Program-made: the position numbers and the translations under genes | NCBI GenBank assembly: GCA_016182655.1 | Contig: JACPGB010000023.1 | Span: 1 to 45,864, forward strand | Source of the DNA: Deltaproteobacteria bacterium | GTDB taxonomy: Bacteria; Desulfobacterota; GWC2-55-46 | Length of the DNA stretch: 45,864 nt | Direction of reading: 5' to 3' | Part shown: piece after piece, positions 1-9,452 of the stretch | Layout of the letters: every line of letters starts with the position of its first letter | How positions within the stretch are numbered: the stretch's first letter is position 1 | Notes under the pieces: model-generated | What the model saw: only the letters and a program-made list of their open reading frames with translations | Told to the model about the DNA's origin: nothing | Database searches by the model: none

Positions 1-141
1 GAGATGGTAATGCCCGGAGACAACGTGAACCTTGAAGTCGAGCTCATCACGCCGATTGCGATGGAAGAGGGCTTGAGGTTCGCCATCCGCGAGGGCGGCA
101 GGACCGTCGGAGCGGGTGTAGTCACAAAGATAATAGCGTAA
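1..141 (+). CDS. tuf: Elongation factor Tu, C-terminal fragment (5' end outside window)
   Basis: Frame 1 reads without a stop from base 1 to TAA at 139-141. It gives 46 residues of the EF-Tu third domain, including [16 protein letters not shown] and a closing [13 protein letters not shown], which is the conserved EF-Tu terminus. EF-Tu is the GTPase that delivers aminoacyl-tRNA to the ribosome. Its place directly before rpsJ is the usual str-to-S10 junction, so this is one continuous ribosomal supercluster. Confidence 0.95.
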   Translation, partial: EMVMPGDNVNLEVELITPIAMEEGLRFAIREGGRTVGAGVVTKIIA

Positions 142-222
142 CCGCCCGTTGGCCCGAAGGGCTTATGTTTACCGGGATAAAAATTTAAAGAAGATTTGCT
201 AAAAGATCCAAGGGAGTATAGG

Positions 223-534
223 GTGGACAATCAGAAGATAAGGATAAGGCTCAAGGCTTTCGACCACAGGCTGCTCGACAAATCCGTAAAGGAGATAGTC
301 GACACAGCGAGAAGGACAGGCGCCCGGATAAAGGGGCCGATCCCACTGCCCACGAGGATAAACAAGTTCTGCGTGTTGCGTTCCCCGCACGTGGACAAGA
401 AGAGCCGTGAGCAGTTCGAGATCAGGACCCACAAGAGGCTCATGGACATAATGGAGCCGTCGCAGACGACCGTCGACGCCCTTATGAAGCTCGACCTCCC
501 CGCGGGCGTGGACGTCGAGATAAAGCTCGACTAG
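223..534 (+). CDS. rpsJ: 30S ribosomal protein S10
   Basis: A 103-residue protein of the S10 family, a head protein of the small subunit that also acts in NusB-dependent antitermination. The motifs [15 protein letters not shown] and GPIPLPTR are plain, and the C-terminus VEIKLD is typical. The frame stays open upstream to a TTG at 196, but I choose GTG 223 because AAGGGAG at 210-216 is well placed and the family begins with this sequence. Of 11 Arg codons 7 are AGG, and of 9 Ile codons 7 are ATA, which is unusual for a highly expressed gene. It is the first gene of the S10 block, 81 nt after tuf. Confidence 0.96.
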   Translation: MDNQKIRIRLKAFDHRLLDKSVKEIVDTARRTGARIKGPIPLPTRINKFCVLRSPHVDKKSREQFEIRTHKRLMDIMEPSQTTVDALMKLDLPAGVDVEIKLD

Positions 535-605
535 GTCGCGTAAACTCTAAGCTAAAATTGCTGGCGGCCGCGGTCTGAAAATGCGGCGCTCAAAAGGTTG
601 GGATT

Positions 606-1235
606 ATGATAGAAGGCGTGCTTGGAAAAAAATTGGGAATGACGCACATCTACTCCGAAGCCGGGGAGATGGTCCCCGTCACCGTCATACAGGCCGGCAA
701 CTTCGTCGTCCAGAAGAAGACGAAGGAGAACGACGGCTACGAGGCTCTCCAGATAGGCATCCTCGAGAAGAAGGAGTCCAGGGTCAATAAGGCCATGAAA
801 GGGCATTTCAAGAAGGCCGGAACCCCCTGTCTCTACAGGCTCATGGAACTCAAGGGCGACAAGCTCGACGATTACAAGCCGGGGCAGGCGATCAACTGCG
901 GCGAGGTCTTCAAGGTCGGCGACTGGATCGACGTCACAGGCACCTCGAAGGGCAAGGGCTTCATGGGCTCGATGAGGAGGCACCACTTCAGCGGAGGCGC
1001 CGAGTCGCACGGCTCAATGCACAACAGGGCGCCGGGCTCCATCGGCTCAAGCTCCGACCCCTCCAGAGTCTACAAGGGCATGAGGATGGCAGGCCACATG
1101 GGCTCGGCCAAAATAACCGTCCAGAACCTTAAGGTGGTGGGCGTAAGGGCGGAAGAGAACGTCCTTCTTGTGAGCGGCGCCGTGCCTGGAGCGATAAACG
1201 GTCTGGTAGTCATAAAAAAGGCGCTAAAGAAGTAA
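606..1235 (+). CDS. rplC: 50S ribosomal protein L3
   Basis: A 209-residue L3, one of the first proteins to bind 23S rRNA, with a finger reaching towards the peptidyl transferase centre. It begins with the typical LGKKLGMTHIY. The central segment with SHGSMHNRAPGSIG and GMRMAGHMG is the conserved L3 extension. Length is normal for bacteria (about 205-215). A spacer of 71 nt separates it from rpsJ. No oddities in the frame. Confidence 0.97.
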   Translation: MIEGVLGKKLGMTHIYSEAGEMVPVTVIQAGNFVVQKKTKENDGYEALQIGILEKKESRVNKAMKGHFKKAGTPCLYRLMELKGDKLDDYKPGQAINCGEVFKVGDWIDVTGTSKGKGFMGSMRRHHFSGGAESHGSMHNRAPGSIGSSSDPSRVYKGMRMAGHMGSAKITVQNLKVVGVRAEENVLLVSGAVPGAINGLVVIKKALKK

Positions 1236-1304
1236 GATAAGCCTTGTGAATTTTGCGGGAAGTGTATATATTAGTTGTTTACTGAAAATCCGAGGAACCG
1301 GAAG

Positions 1305-1922
1305 ATGATGATAGAGGTTTTGAGCAAGAACGGGAGCAAGGTCTCCGATATCAACCTGAACGAAGAGCTCTACGGGGGGGAAGTAAAGGAGCACCTCTTC
1401 TACGAGGTCGTGAAGATGCAGCTCGCGAACCGGAGAGCCGGGAACGCGTCGACCAAGACAAAGGGTGAAGTCTCCGGCGGCGGCATAAAGCCCTGGAAGC
1501 AGAAGGGCACCGGCCGCGCAAGGTCGGGCTCGACGAGGTCCCCTGTGTGGAGACACGGCGGCACCGTATTCGGTCCGCACCCCAGGGACTATTCCTACAA
1601 GCTCCCGAAGAAGGTCATGAAGGAGGCGCTCAAATCGGCCCTCCGGCTGAAGGTAAGGGACGGACGGCTTAAGGTGTATGAGTCGCTGGAGCTATCAGCG
1701 CCGAAGTCGAAGCTCGCGCTCGAAGTATTGAGGGCCGCAAAGCTCGACAACGCCCTCATAGTCATCGACGGCAGGGACAGAAACCTCGAGCTCGCGGTCA
1801 GGAACCTCAAGGACTACAAGCTCATTAGCGCGGGCGGCATCAACGTATACGACATCCTTGATTACGACAACCTCGTGATCACAAGGAGCGCCCTTGAGAA
1901 AGTGGAGGCTTTCGTACAGTGA
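1305..1922 (+). CDS. rplD: 50S ribosomal protein L4
   Basis: L4, about 205 residues, lines the peptide exit tunnel and in many bacteria autoregulates the S10 operon. The long tunnel loop is clear (KTKGEVSGGGIKPWKQKGTGRAR, then SPVWRHGG). The frame is open from a TTG at 1275, but GAGGAA at 1292-1297 points to ATG 1305 (or the adjacent ATG 1308). The stop TGA at 1920-1922 overlaps the GTG start of rplW, so the two are translationally coupled. Confidence 0.95.
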   Translation: MMIEVLSKNGSKVSDINLNEELYGGEVKEHLFYEVVKMQLANRRAGNASTKTKGEVSGGGIKPWKQKGTGRARSGSTRSPVWRHGGTVFGPHPRDYSYKLPKKVMKEALKSALRLKVRDGRLKVYESLELSAPKSKLALEVLRAAKLDNALIVIDGRDRNLELAVRNLKDYKLISAGGINVYDILDYDNLVITRSALEKVEAFVQ

Positions 1923-2206
1923 AGAACGCCTATTCGATAATAAAGTCGCCTGTTATAACCGAGAAGTCCACCGCAAAGACCGTCGAAGGAAAGGTCGTCT
2001 TCTGGGTCGATGTGAACGCCAATAAGAACGACATCAAGTCCGCGGTCGAGAAGGCCTTTAACGTAAAGGTCCTCGACGTCAACACCCAGAGGGTCCCGGG
2101 CAAGATGAAGAGGATGGGCAAGTACGCCGGGCAGAGGCCGACAAGAAAAAAGGCCTACATATCGCTACGCGAAGGCGACAAGATAGAGATATTCGAGGGC
2201 GTCTAA
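1919..2206 (+). CDS. rplW: 50S ribosomal protein L23
   Basis: A 95-residue L23, located at the tunnel exit, where it docks trigger factor and the signal recognition particle. The motifs IIKSPVITEKS near the N-terminus and VPGKMKRMGKYAGQRPTRKKAYI near the C-terminus identify it. The GTG start overlaps the rplD stop by 4 nt. A 117-nt spacer without an ORF follows before rplB. Confidence 0.96.
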   Translation: MKNAYSIIKSPVITEKSTAKTVEGKVVFWVDVNANKNDIKSAVEKAFNVKVLDVNTQRVPGKMKRMGKYAGQRPTRKKAYISLREGDKIEIFEGV

Positions 2207-2323
2207 ACGGAGCCTTTGGGCGGGTGGCCGAATTTGACGGGGTGGCTTGACTTATTTTGACTCCCTGTTCGTCTCCCCCGGGTTTTTAGAATCGATATCA
2301 ATAAACAGGAAAGATAAAGAGCC

Positions 2324-3145
2324 ATGCCAGTAAAAAAGTACAAACCTACTTCTCCCGCTCTCAGAGAAAAGACGACTCTCGTCTTCGAGGGCATCACCAA
2401 GAAGCGCCCCGAAAGGACGCTCACGAAGCCCAAGAAGAGGACCGGCGGAAGGAATAACTTCGGCAGGGTCACGAGCCGCTGGATAGGCGGGGGCCACAAG
2501 AAGCTTTACAGGGTCATCGACTTCAGGCGCGACAAGATCGACATCCCGGCAAAGGTCGAGGCAATAGAGTACGACCCGAACAGGACCTCGAACATCGCGC
2601 TACTCGCGTACGCCGACGGAGAGAAGAGGTACATACTCGCGCCCGTCGACCTTAAGGTCGGAGACACGGTAGTAGCCGGCCCGGGCGTAGACATAAAGCC
2701 GGGTAACGCCCTTCCGTTGAAATCCATCCCGGTCGGCACGTTCGTCCACAATATCGAGATGAAGAAGGGCAAGGGCGGACAGCTCGCCAGGACCGCCGGC
2801 GCGTACGCGCAGCTCATGGCGAAAGAAGGCGGCCATGCCACACTTAAGCTCCCCTCAAACGAAGTAAGGTACATACTCCAGGACTGCTACGCGACCATCG
2901 GGCAGGTCGGGAACCTCGACCACGAGAACGTCACCATAGGCAAGGCCGGCAGGTCGCGTTGGCTCGGCAGGAACCCGAGGGTCAGGGGTGTGGCCATGAA
3001 CCCGGTCGACCATCCGCACGGCGGAGGCGAAGGCAAGAGCAAGGGCGGCAACCACCCGACAAACCCGTGGGGCGTGCCGACAAAGGGATATAAGACCAGG
3101 AAACGCAAGACGAGCGACAAGTACATAATAACCAGGAGGAAGTAA
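2324..3145 (+). CDS. rplB: 50S ribosomal protein L2
   Basis: A 273-residue L2, needed for subunit association and peptidyl transferase assembly. It carries the conserved [20 protein letters not shown] region with the His close to the catalytic centre, and the RNA-binding OB and SH3-like middle part. It begins [13 protein letters not shown] after the initiator Met-Pro. Length is standard. The next gene starts 2 nt after its stop. Confidence 0.97.
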   Translation: MPVKKYKPTSPALREKTTLVFEGITKKRPERTLTKPKKRTGGRNNFGRVTSRWIGGGHKKLYRVIDFRRDKIDIPAKVEAIEYDPNRTSNIALLAYADGEKRYILAPVDLKVGDTVVAGPGVDIKPGNALPLKSIPVGTFVHNIEMKKGKGGQLARTAGAYAQLMAKEGGHATLKLPSNEVRYILQDCYATIGQVGNLDHENVTIGKAGRSRWLGRNPRVRGVAMNPVDHPHGGGEGKSKGGNHPTNPWGVPTKGYKTRKRKTSDKYIITRRK

Positions 3146-3147
3146 GA

Positions 3148-3435
3148 GTGCGCTCCTTAAAGAAAGGGCCGTTTGTAGACGGACACCTGCTCGACAAGAT
3201 AAAAGAATCGACCGACGCAAGGTCGAAGAAAGTCGTAAAGACCTGGTCCAGGCGGTCGATGATAACCCCTGAGATGGTCGGCTTCACGATAGCGGTACAT
3301 AACGGCAAGAAGTTCATACCCGTATTCGTCACCGAGAACATGGTCGGGCACAAGCTCGGCGAGTTCTCGCCGACGCGCACCTTCCACGGCCACTCCGGCA
3401 TAAAGAAGGCGAAGGTCCCCGGGGCAAAGGGTTAA
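3148..3435 (+). CDS. rpsS: 30S ribosomal protein S19
   Basis: A 95-residue S19, which binds 16S rRNA in the head with S13. [17 protein letters not shown] at the start and [19 protein letters not shown] are diagnostic. The start is GTG 3148, preceded by AGGAGGAAG inside the end of rplB. A 136-nt spacer without a gene follows. Confidence 0.96.
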   Translation: MRSLKKGPFVDGHLLDKIKESTDARSKKVVKTWSRRSMITPEMVGFTIAVHNGKKFIPVFVTENMVGHKLGEFSPTRTFHGHSGIKKAKVPGAKG

Positions 3436-3571
3436 TCGGGGGCGCGGGTCCGGAAAGACGGCGGGCCTTGAGACCAATGGGCTTGAAGTGTTGCGCAGTT
3501 AAAATTTGAGTTGAGATTCATGACGCCGCCTGAAACAACGCGGCAAGCGCCAATAAGGAGCATCGCTTAAA

Positions 3572-3904
3572 ATGGAAGCCAAGGCCGTATTAAAATACCT
3601 GAGAACCTCGCCGCAGAAGGCGCGCCTGGTCGTTGACCTCATAAGGGGCAAGAAGGTCGACGAGGCCATCACGATCCTGAGTTTCAACACCAAGGCCGTA
3701 AGCAGGGATATCTCGAAGCTCGTAAAGAGCGCGGCGGCGAACGCCGAGAACACGAAGAACCTGAACGTGGACAGGCTTTTTGTGACGAAGGCCTTTGTGG
3801 ACCCGGGCCCGACGATAAAGAGGACGCACTCCAAGGCGATGGGCAGGGGAGCGCTCATACGGAGAAGGTCGAGCCACGTGACCATAGTCGTCAGCGAAAA
3901 GTAA
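3572..3904 (+). CDS. rplV: 50S ribosomal protein L22
   Basis: A 110-residue L22. Its beta hairpin (here RLFVTKAFVDPGPTIKRT followed by GRGALIRRRSSHVTI) reaches into the exit tunnel, where macrolide contacts occur. The helix with RTSPQKARLVVDLIRGK is diagnostic. Length is normal. Start ATG 3572 follows AAGGAG at 3555-3560. Confidence 0.96.
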   Translation: MEAKAVLKYLRTSPQKARLVVDLIRGKKVDEAITILSFNTKAVSRDISKLVKSAAANAENTKNLNVDRLFVTKAFVDPGPTIKRTHSKAMGRGALIRRRSSHVTIVVSEK

Positions 3905-3968
3905 CCGCGGCTTGATATAAAGGGCAATTTTTAAATTTTAACCCTGAAGAGACAACGGAGGTAGTTTT

Positions 3969-4628
3969 TTGGGTCAGAAGGTTCATCCAATAGGCTTTAG
4001 GCTCGGCATTTCGAAGGGCTGGAATTCCAGGTGGTACGGCGCGAAGAACTACGCCGCCTTCGTCCACGAGGACTTGAAGATAAGAAAGTTCGTGAAGAAG
4101 AAGCTCTTTCACGCGGGCATCTCCTCCATCGAAATTGAAAGGACCGCCAACGCCGTAAAGGTCATCATCAGGACCGCGAGGCCGGGCATCGTCATAGGCA
4201 AGAGGGGCGCTGAGATAGACGTCATGAAGAAACAGCTCTCCAAGCTCACCGGCCGCGTAGTGGACCTTGAGATAGTAGAGGTAAGAAAGCCCGACACAGA
4301 CGCCCAGCTCGTCGCGGAAAACGTAGCACTTCAGCTCGAAAGAAGGGTATCCTTCCGGAGGGCGATGAAGAAGGCCGTGACCTCGACCCTTCGCATGGGC
4401 GGCAAGGGCATCAAGATCACCTGCGCCGGAAGGCTCGGCGGCGCCGAGATAGCCAGGACTGAGTGGTACAGGGAAGGCAGGGTCCCGCTCCACACATTGA
4501 AGGCGGACATAGACTACGGTCAGGCCGAGGCCTTGACTACATTCGGAATAATAGGCGTAAAAGTATTAATATACAAGGGCGACGTGGTCCCGGTCAAGGC
4601 GCAGGCCGGCGAGACCGCGGCCCAGTAA
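3969..4628 (+). CDS. rpsC: 30S ribosomal protein S3
   Basis: A 219-residue S3 with a type II KH domain; the GxxG loop is GKRG in the segment [11 protein letters not shown]. It lies at the mRNA entry site and contributes helicase activity. It begins [12 protein letters not shown] after a TTG start at 3969, with GGAGG upstream near 3957-3961. The C-terminus is short and not extended. rplP follows after 12 nt. Confidence 0.96.
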   Translation: MGQKVHPIGFRLGISKGWNSRWYGAKNYAAFVHEDLKIRKFVKKKLFHAGISSIEIERTANAVKVIIRTARPGIVIGKRGAEIDVMKKQLSKLTGRVVDLEIVEVRKPDTDAQLVAENVALQLERRVSFRRAMKKAVTSTLRMGGKGIKITCAGRLGGAEIARTEWYREGRVPLHTLKADIDYGQAEALTTFGIIGVKVLIYKGDVVPVKAQAGETAAQ

Positions 4629-4640
4629 GGATATATAGCC

Positions 4641-5054
4641 ATGTTGATGCCAAAGAAGGTAAAATTCAGGAAACACCAGAGAGGCAAGAGGAGAGGGCTC
4701 GCCACAAGGGGCGCCAATCTGGACTTCGGCAACTACGGCCTGCAGGCGGTCGAGTGCGGCTGGCTCTCCACGAGGCAGATAGAGGCCGCCCGAATAGCCA
4801 TGACCCGCTATATCAAGAGGGGCGGCAGGATCTGGATAAGGGTGTTCCCTGACAAGCCCGTAACCAAGAAACCCGCCGAGACCAGGATGGGTAGCGGAAA
4901 GGGCGGCCCGGAGGACTGGGTAGTGGTAATAAAGCCCGGCAGGATCCTCTATGAGATGGAGGGCGTGACAGAGGCCATAGCAAGAGAGGCGTTCAGGCTG
5001 GCCGCTCACAAGATTTCGATACCGACCAAGTTCATCAAAAGGGATGTAATATGA
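4641..5054 (+). CDS. rplP: 50S ribosomal protein L16
   Basis: A 137-residue L16, which contacts A-site tRNA in the large subunit. The start [16 protein letters not shown] and the segment [22 protein letters not shown] are diagnostic. ATG 4641 gives the usual three-residue lead Met-Leu-Met; ATG 4647 is an alternative. Its TGA overlaps the rpmC ATG by 4 nt. Confidence 0.96.
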   Translation: MLMPKKVKFRKHQRGKRRGLATRGANLDFGNYGLQAVECGWLSTRQIEAARIAMTRYIKRGGRIWIRVFPDKPVTKKPAETRMGSGKGGPEDWVVVIKPGRILYEMEGVTEAIAREAFRLAAHKISIPTKFIKRDVI

Positions 5055-5245
5055 AACCGGCTGAGATAAGAGATTTGACCGTCGAGGAGATGAAGGCGAA
5101 GGAGACGGAGCTCTCCAAGGAGCTCTTCAACCTGAAGATGCGCCACGCCACCAATCAGCTCGAAAACCCGCTGAAGCTCCGCATCATAAAGAGAGACATA
5201 GCGCGGGTGAAGACCGTCATGGCCGAGAAGGGGAGGTCCAAGTAA
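5051..5245 (+). CDS. rpmC: 50S ribosomal protein L29
   Basis: A 64-residue helical hairpin protein near the tunnel exit. It starts [14 protein letters not shown] and has the family [17 protein letters not shown] and [13 protein letters not shown]. The ATGA overlap with rplP and a TAA directly abutting the rpsQ ATG make an L16-L29-S17 coupled unit. Confidence 0.95.
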   Translation: MKPAEIRDLTVEEMKAKETELSKELFNLKMRHATNQLENPLKLRIIKRDIARVKTVMAEKGRSK

Positions 5246-5509
5246 ATGGCAGAGGCAAGAAAAGACAGAAAGACCCTTATCGGCAACGTGCTCTCCGGCG
5301 GCAAGATGAGCCAGACGGTCGTCGTTTCCATAGAGAGGCTCTCCAAGCACCCCTTCTACGGCAAGTACGTGAAGAGGCGCGTAAAGTACAAGGCCCACGA
5401 CGAGAAGAACGAGTGCGCGGCCGGCGACAAGGTCCTGATAGTAGAGACACGGCCCCTCAGCAAGACCAAGAGGTGGCGCGTTAAGGAAATCCTGGAGAAG
5501 GCGAAATGA
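5246..5509 (+). CDS. rpsQ: 30S ribosomal protein S17
   Basis: An 87-residue OB-fold protein of the small subunit. The motifs [29 protein letters not shown] and [17 protein letters not shown] match the family. It starts immediately after the rpmC stop, and its TGA overlaps the rplN ATG. Confidence 0.95.
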   Translation: MAEARKDRKTLIGNVLSGGKMSQTVVVSIERLSKHPFYGKYVKRRVKYKAHDEKNECAAGDKVLIVETRPLSKTKRWRVKEILEKAK

Positions 5510-5874
5510 TACAGATCCGTTCGATACTCGGAGTCGCAGACAATTCGGGCGCAAAGAAGGTCTCGTGCATAAAGGTCATAGGCGCTTCAAATAAGCTCAT
5601 CGCCCAGGTCGGCGACATCATAGTGGCCAACGTTAAGGAAGCCATTTTCGACGGCAAGGTGAAGAAGGGCGAAGTCGTGCGCGCGGTAATAGTAAGGACC
5701 GTGAAAGAGGTAAGGCGCCCCGACGGCTCATACATAAAGTTCGACGAGAACTCCGTCGTCATCATAAACAAGGACAACGAGCCCGTCGGCACAAGGATAT
5801 TCGGCCCCGTGGCAAGGGAGCTCAGGGCCAGGAAGTTCATGAAGATAGTCTCGCTCGCCCCCGAGGTCCTCTAA
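5506..5874 (+). CDS. rplN: 50S ribosomal protein L14
   Basis: L14 of exactly the standard 122 residues. It forms an intersubunit bridge and is bound by the silencing factor Rsf[25 protein letters not shown] and the C-terminal [20 protein letters not shown] are unmistakable. Its start lies in an ATGA overlap with rpsQ. A 93-nt spacer separates it from rplX. Confidence 0.97.
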   Translation: MIQIRSILGVADNSGAKKVSCIKVIGASNKLIAQVGDIIVANVKEAIFDGKVKKGEVVRAVIVRTVKEVRRPDGSYIKFDENSVVIINKDNEPVGTRIFGPVARELRARKFMKIVSLAPEVL

Positions 5875-5967
5875 AGGGGATGGCTGAGCGGCCGGCTTTG
5901 CCTTCCGCTGATCGAGGCGCGATAGTCTTAAAAAAATAGAGTCCACTAAACAAAAGGGTTCGGACAA

Positions 5968-6285
5968 ATGTCACTCAGGATAAGGAAAGACGACCAGATA
6001 ATGGTCATAGCCGGGAAGGAAAAGGGCAAGACCGGCAAGGTCACAAGGGTCCAGCCCGACAAGGGAAAGGTCTTCGTCGAGAAGGTCAATTTGGTAAAGC
6101 GCCACCAGAAGCCCTCGGCCAAGTACAAGCAGGGCGGTATTATAGAAAAAGAAGGCCCGATAGCCATCTCCAACGTCATGCTCCTTTGCGCCAAGTGCAA
6201 GGGTCCGGTAAGGACCGGCGTAAAGGTTGACGGCGACAAGAGGGTCCGGGTCTGCAAAAAGTGCGGCGAGGTGCTCGACAAATGA
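5968..6285 (+). CDS. rplX: 50S ribosomal protein L24, zinc-ribbon form
   Basis: A 105-residue L24, an early assembly protein with a KOW motif ([18 protein letters not shown]). The C-terminal part carries CxxC pairs at residues 74/77 and 96/99, a metal-ribbon form of L24. The E. coli protein lacks this complete set. TGA overlaps the rplE ATG, which starts at 6282. Confidence 0.95.
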   Translation: MSLRIRKDDQIMVIAGKEKGKTGKVTRVQPDKGKVFVEKVNLVKRHQKPSAKYKQGGIIEKEGPIAISNVMLLCAKCKGPVRTGVKVDGDKRVRVCKKCGEVLDK

Positions 6286-6824
6286 CGGCAAGGCTCAAGG
6301 AAAAATACCATAAGGAAGTCGTTCCTTCGCTCATGAAGGAATTCAAATACTCGAACGTCATGCAGGTCCCGAAGCTCGAGAAGATAGTCCTGAACATCGG
6401 GTGCGGCGAGGCCGTAAAGGACATCAAGGTAATGGACGCGGCTGTCCGCGACATGACCATGATCGCCGGGCAGAAGCCCGTCGTCACCAAGGCGAAGAAG
6501 TCGATAGCGACGTTCAAGCTTCGCGCCGGGATGCCGATCGGGTGCATGGTGACTCTCCGCGGCCCGAAGATGTACGAGTTCTTCGATAGATTAGTGAACT
6601 TCAGCATGCCCCGCATCCGCGACTTCAAGGGCATGCCGGACAAGTCCTTCGACGGCAGGGGCAACTACACCATAGGCGTAAAAGAGCAGATAATATTCCC
6701 CGAGATCGAGTACGACAAGATCGACAAGATCAGGGGCTTGAACATCACGATATCGACGACGGCCGGGAACGACGAGGAGGCAAAGGCGCTCCTTAAGAAC
6801 CTCGGGATGCCGTTCCGCTCGTAA
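6282..6824 (+). CDS. rplE: 50S ribosomal protein L5
   Basis: A 180-residue L5, which binds 5S rRNA in the central protuberance. The motifs [38 protein letters not shown] and [12 protein letters not shown] are typical. The reading frame is open from an ATG at 6261, but ATG 6282 overlaps the rplX stop (ATGA) and gives the normal family start, so I use it. Confidence 0.96.
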   Translation: MTARLKEKYHKEVVPSLMKEFKYSNVMQVPKLEKIVLNIGCGEAVKDIKVMDAAVRDMTMIAGQKPVVTKAKKSIATFKLRAGMPIGCMVTLRGPKMYEFFDRLVNFSMPRIRDFKGMPDKSFDGRGNYTIGVKEQIIFPEIEYDKIDKIRGLNITISTTAGNDEEAKALLKNLGMPFRS

Positions 6825-6912
6825 AGTCCCCGGAGGCGGCAATCTCCGGCTTGGCTACAAGGCAGTCTTAATACAACAATAAACACGCGCTCTAACGCAT
6901 TCGGAGGAAAGC

Positions 6913-7098
6913 TTGGCTAAAAAGTCACTCATAGCGAAGGCCAAAAGGAAACAGAAGTTCAAGGTGAGGGAGTATAACCGTTGTCCCATCTGCGGCAGGT
7001 CCCGCGCCTACTACAGGAAGTTCGACATGTGCAGGCTCTGCTTCCGCAAGATGGCATTGAAGGGCGATCTTCCGGGTGTCTCCAAGTCAAGCTGGTAA
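6913..7098 (+). CDS. rpsN: 30S ribosomal protein S14, type Z (zinc)
   Basis: A 61-residue S14 of the short zinc-binding class. Cys24, Cys27, Cys40 and Cys43 form the CPIC...CRLC site. It starts at TTG 6913 behind GGAGGAAAG at 6902-6910. The 61-residue form is normal for Firmicutes and many deltaproteobacteria, whereas E. coli uses the longer form lacking the zinc cysteines. Confidence 0.97.
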   Translation: MAKKSLIAKAKRKQKFKVREYNRCPICGRSRAYYRKFDMCRLCFRKMALKGDLPGVSKSSW

Positions 7099-7117
7099 AG
7101 CGGCCCGCGAGGGTGAA

Positions 7118-7172
7118 GGGGCCGGGGGTGCCTGGGGGGAGCAGGGTGATTGTGGGGCAGGAAGACGGGGGG
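7118..7172 (+). other. G-rich tract in the rpsN-rpsH spacer, possible G-quadruplex
   Basis: In the 173-nt spacer after rpsN the coding strand has six G-runs of 3-6 bases. The first four (7118-7121, 7124-7128, 7134-7139, 7144-7146) are separated by loops of 2, 5 and 4 nt, which fits the G3+N1-7 quadruplex rule. A perfect 14-bp palindrome (GGCCCTTAAGGGCC) lies just downstream at 7227-7240. Any role in translation or mRNA processing is inference. Confidence 0.45.
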
Positions 7173-7271
7173 CGCAGTTCTGATAGATGCGGTTTTGCTC
7201 GTTCCCTTTAGTGAATTTGAACAAGCGGCCCTTAAGGGCCTTCAAGAACAATCCAGAACGGAGAATTTAAG

Positions 7272-7670
7272 ATGTCGATGACCGATCCCATAGCGGATAT
7301 GCTCACAAGGATAAGGAATGCGATACAGGCGAGGCAGAACGACTTCACCATGCAGGCCTCGAATGTAAAGCTCGCGATAGCCAGGATCCTCAAGGAAGAG
7401 GGCTATATAAAGGACTGCGGCACCGTGAAGAGCGAAGGCCGCACGCTCCTGAAGATCTCCCTCAAGTACACGCCGGCGAAGAAGAACTCGATAACGGTGA
7501 TAAAGAGGGTGTCCAAGCCGGGCCTGCGCATTTATGTAGGCAAGGACGATATCCCGAGGGTGTTGAACGGGCTCGGCATCGCGATAATCTCCACATCCCG
7601 CGGGCTCATGACCGACAGGAAAGCCCGGGAGGTCGGGGTCGGCGGAGAGGTCGTCTGCAAGATCTATTAA
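7272..7670 (+). CDS. rpsH: 30S ribosomal protein S8
   Basis: A 132-residue S8, the classical translational repressor of spc operons in enterobacteria. [16 protein letters not shown] and the C-terminal [23 protein letters not shown] are diagnostic. ATG 7272 lies behind ACGGAG at 7258-7263. It is separated from rpsN by an unusual 173-nt G-rich spacer. Confidence 0.96.
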   Translation: MSMTDPIADMLTRIRNAIQARQNDFTMQASNVKLAIARILKEEGYIKDCGTVKSEGRTLLKISLKYTPAKKNSITVIKRVSKPGLRIYVGKDDIPRVLNGLGIAIISTSRGLMTDRKAREVGVGGEVVCKIY

Positions 7671-7748
7671 TCCCTTGAGGCGTTTTTAGCCGCAAGGTCT
7701 CGATTATCGGAATAATTCAGGCAAGAAAACACAAGAAGGGTTTTTAAA

Positions 7749-8300
7749 ATGTCCAGAATAGGTAAGCGCCCGATAACTGTACCGTCGAATGTAAAGGTGG
7801 CGATAGATTCCGGGGTCGTAAAGACTAACGGCCCGGCAGGCTCTCTCGACTTCGCCCTAAGGCCAGGCATATCGGTCGAAGTCAATGGGACCGAGATAAT
7901 CGTGTCGAGGGACGCCGAGACGAGGGAGGCGCGCTCTCTCCACGGCCTTACCCGCACGCTTATAGCCAACATGGTCAAAGGGGTCTCCGAGGGTTTTGCG
8001 AAGAAGCTCGACATAGTCGGCGTCGGATACAAGGCCGATGTGCAGGGCAACATAGTGAACCTCGCGCTCGGGTACTCGCACCCGGTGAAGTACGAGCTTC
8101 CGAAGAACGTGACCGCGACCGTCGAAAAGCAGACCGCGATAACGCTCAAGGGCCCCGACAAGCAGGTCGTCGGCCAGGTAGCCGCCGACATAAGGGCCTT
8201 GAGGCCGCCGGAGCCCTACAAGGGCAAGGGCATCAAGTACTCTGACGAAGTAATCAGGAGAAAGGCCGGTAAGGCAGGGAAAGCCGCCGGAGGTAAATAA
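7749..8300 (+). CDS. rplF: 50S ribosomal protein L6
   Basis: A 183-residue L6 with two alpha-beta domains, located near the sarcin-ricin loop and the L7/L12 stalk base. It begins SRIGKRPITVPSNVKV and ends with the family signature RPPEPYKGKGIKYSDEVIRRKAGKAG. Length is normal. rplR follows after 3 nt. Confidence 0.96.
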   Translation: MSRIGKRPITVPSNVKVAIDSGVVKTNGPAGSLDFALRPGISVEVNGTEIIVSRDAETREARSLHGLTRTLIANMVKGVSEGFAKKLDIVGVGYKADVQGNIVNLALGYSHPVKYELPKNVTATVEKQTAITLKGPDKQVVGQVAADIRALRPPEPYKGKGIKYSDEVIRRKAGKAGKAAGGK

Positions 8301-8303
8301 GAT

Positions 8304-8663
8304 ATGATCGCGAAGAAGACACAGAGGAGCGGCTGGCTTAACAGGAAGGCCCGCGTAAGGAAGAAGGTGCTCGGCACCGCCGAGAGGCCGAGGCTGAACG
8401 TTTACAGGTCGAATAAGCACATGTACGCGCAGATAATAGACGACGCCGCGGGCAGGACCATAGTAGCGGCCTCCACCCAGACCGACGGGATCCCCGAGAG
8501 CGCCAAGAAGGCCGAGGCGGCCAAGAGGGTCGGCGAACTCATCGGAAAGCTCGCGAAGGAAAAGGGCGTCGATAAGGTCGTTTTCGACAGGAGCGGGTAC
8601 ATCTACCACGGCAGGATCAAGGCCCTGGCCGATGGCGCAAGGGAAGCCGGGCTCAAGTTCTGA
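8304..8663 (+). CDS. rplR: 50S ribosomal protein L18
   Basis: A 119-residue 5S rRNA-binding protein. The features [36 protein letters not shown] and the C-terminal [18 protein letters not shown] are the family pattern. It starts 3 nt after rplF. A 74-nt spacer follows. Confidence 0.96.
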   Translation: MIAKKTQRSGWLNRKARVRKKVLGTAERPRLNVYRSNKHMYAQIIDDAAGRTIVAASTQTDGIPESAKKAEAAKRVGELIGKLAKEKGVDKVVFDRSGYIYHGRIKALADGAREAGLKF

Positions 8664-8737
8664 TAAGTAACTCAAAGTCCTCTTGGGGACGAGGCATATA
8701 AGGCACAAGCTGTTGCAATAATAAGGAGGTTTTTCTT

Positions 8738-9235
8738 TTGGACAAGATCGACGCTAACGCCCTGGAACTGAAAGACAAGCTCGTATACCTGAACCGTGTC
8801 GCCAAGGTCGTAAAGGGCGGCAAGAGGTTCAGCTTCAACGCCATCGTCGTAGTCGGCGACGGAAAAGGCTACGTCGGAGTTGGACTCGGCAAGGCCAACG
8901 AAGTCCCCGAGGCGATAAGAAAGGCGATAGAGCAGGCCAAGAAGACGCTCTTCCGCGTCCCCGTGGCCGAGGGTACGATACCCTACGAGGTAACGGGCTC
9001 CTTCGGCGCCGGCAGGGTGTTCCTCCGGCCCGCGACTCCCGGTACCGGCATCATCGCCGGCGGAAGCGTAAGGGCGGTCGTAGAGGCCGCGGGCATCTCC
9101 AACGTGCTCACGAAATCGCTCGGCACCTCGAACCCGCACAATGTCGTAAAGGCCACCATTGAGGCGCTAAAACAATTGAAGAGCCCTGAAAGTATAGCGG
9201 AACTCAGGGGCAAGCAAGTACACGAGGTAAGATAA
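8738..9235 (+). CDS. rpsE: 30S ribosomal protein S5
   Basis: A 165-residue S5, which affects decoding fidelity and mRNA entry. The segments [19 protein letters not shown] and [19 protein letters not shown] are clear. It starts at TTG 8738 behind AAGGAGG at 8723-8729. The TAA at 9233-9235 overlaps the rpmD ATG by one base. Confidence 0.96.
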   Translation: MDKIDANALELKDKLVYLNRVAKVVKGGKRFSFNAIVVVGDGKGYVGVGLGKANEVPEAIRKAIEQAKKTLFRVPVAEGTIPYEVTGSFGAGRVFLRPATPGTGIIAGGSVRAVVEAAGISNVLTKSLGTSNPHNVVKATIEALKQLKSPESIAELRGKQVHEVR

Positions 9236-9414
9236 TGGCAGGCAAGGTAAAGGTAACTCTCAGGAAAAAACCCGCGACCCAGAGGCTCCGCGTGATCTTG
9301 AAGGGCATGGGGCTTAATAAAACGGACAGCTCAAGGGTCCTTACCGACACCCCGGCGACGCGCGGGATGATCGGAAAGGTCTCTCACCTCGTCACGGTCG
9401 AGGAAACGAAGTAA
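9235..9414 (+). CDS. rpmD: 50S ribosomal protein L30
   Basis: A 59-residue L30 read directly from the sequence: [16 protein letters not shown], then [17 protein letters not shown] and [14 protein letters not shown]. It starts in a TAATG overlap with rpsE and ends with TAA at 9412-9414. L30 is a small optional large-subunit protein. A 219-nt spacer containing a repeat element follows before rplO. Confidence 0.95.
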   Translation: MAGKVKVTLRKKPATQRLRVILKGMGLNKTDSSRVLTDTPATRGMIGKVSHLVTVEETK

Positions 9415-9452
9415 TTATTGATGTCTCCGAGTAATTTTTTTTAAATATCCCC

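Noticed and set aside
2207-2323. Internal promoter before rplB from TTGACG/TTGACT
   Set aside because: No -10 hexamer occurs at 16-18 bp spacing from either TTGAC.
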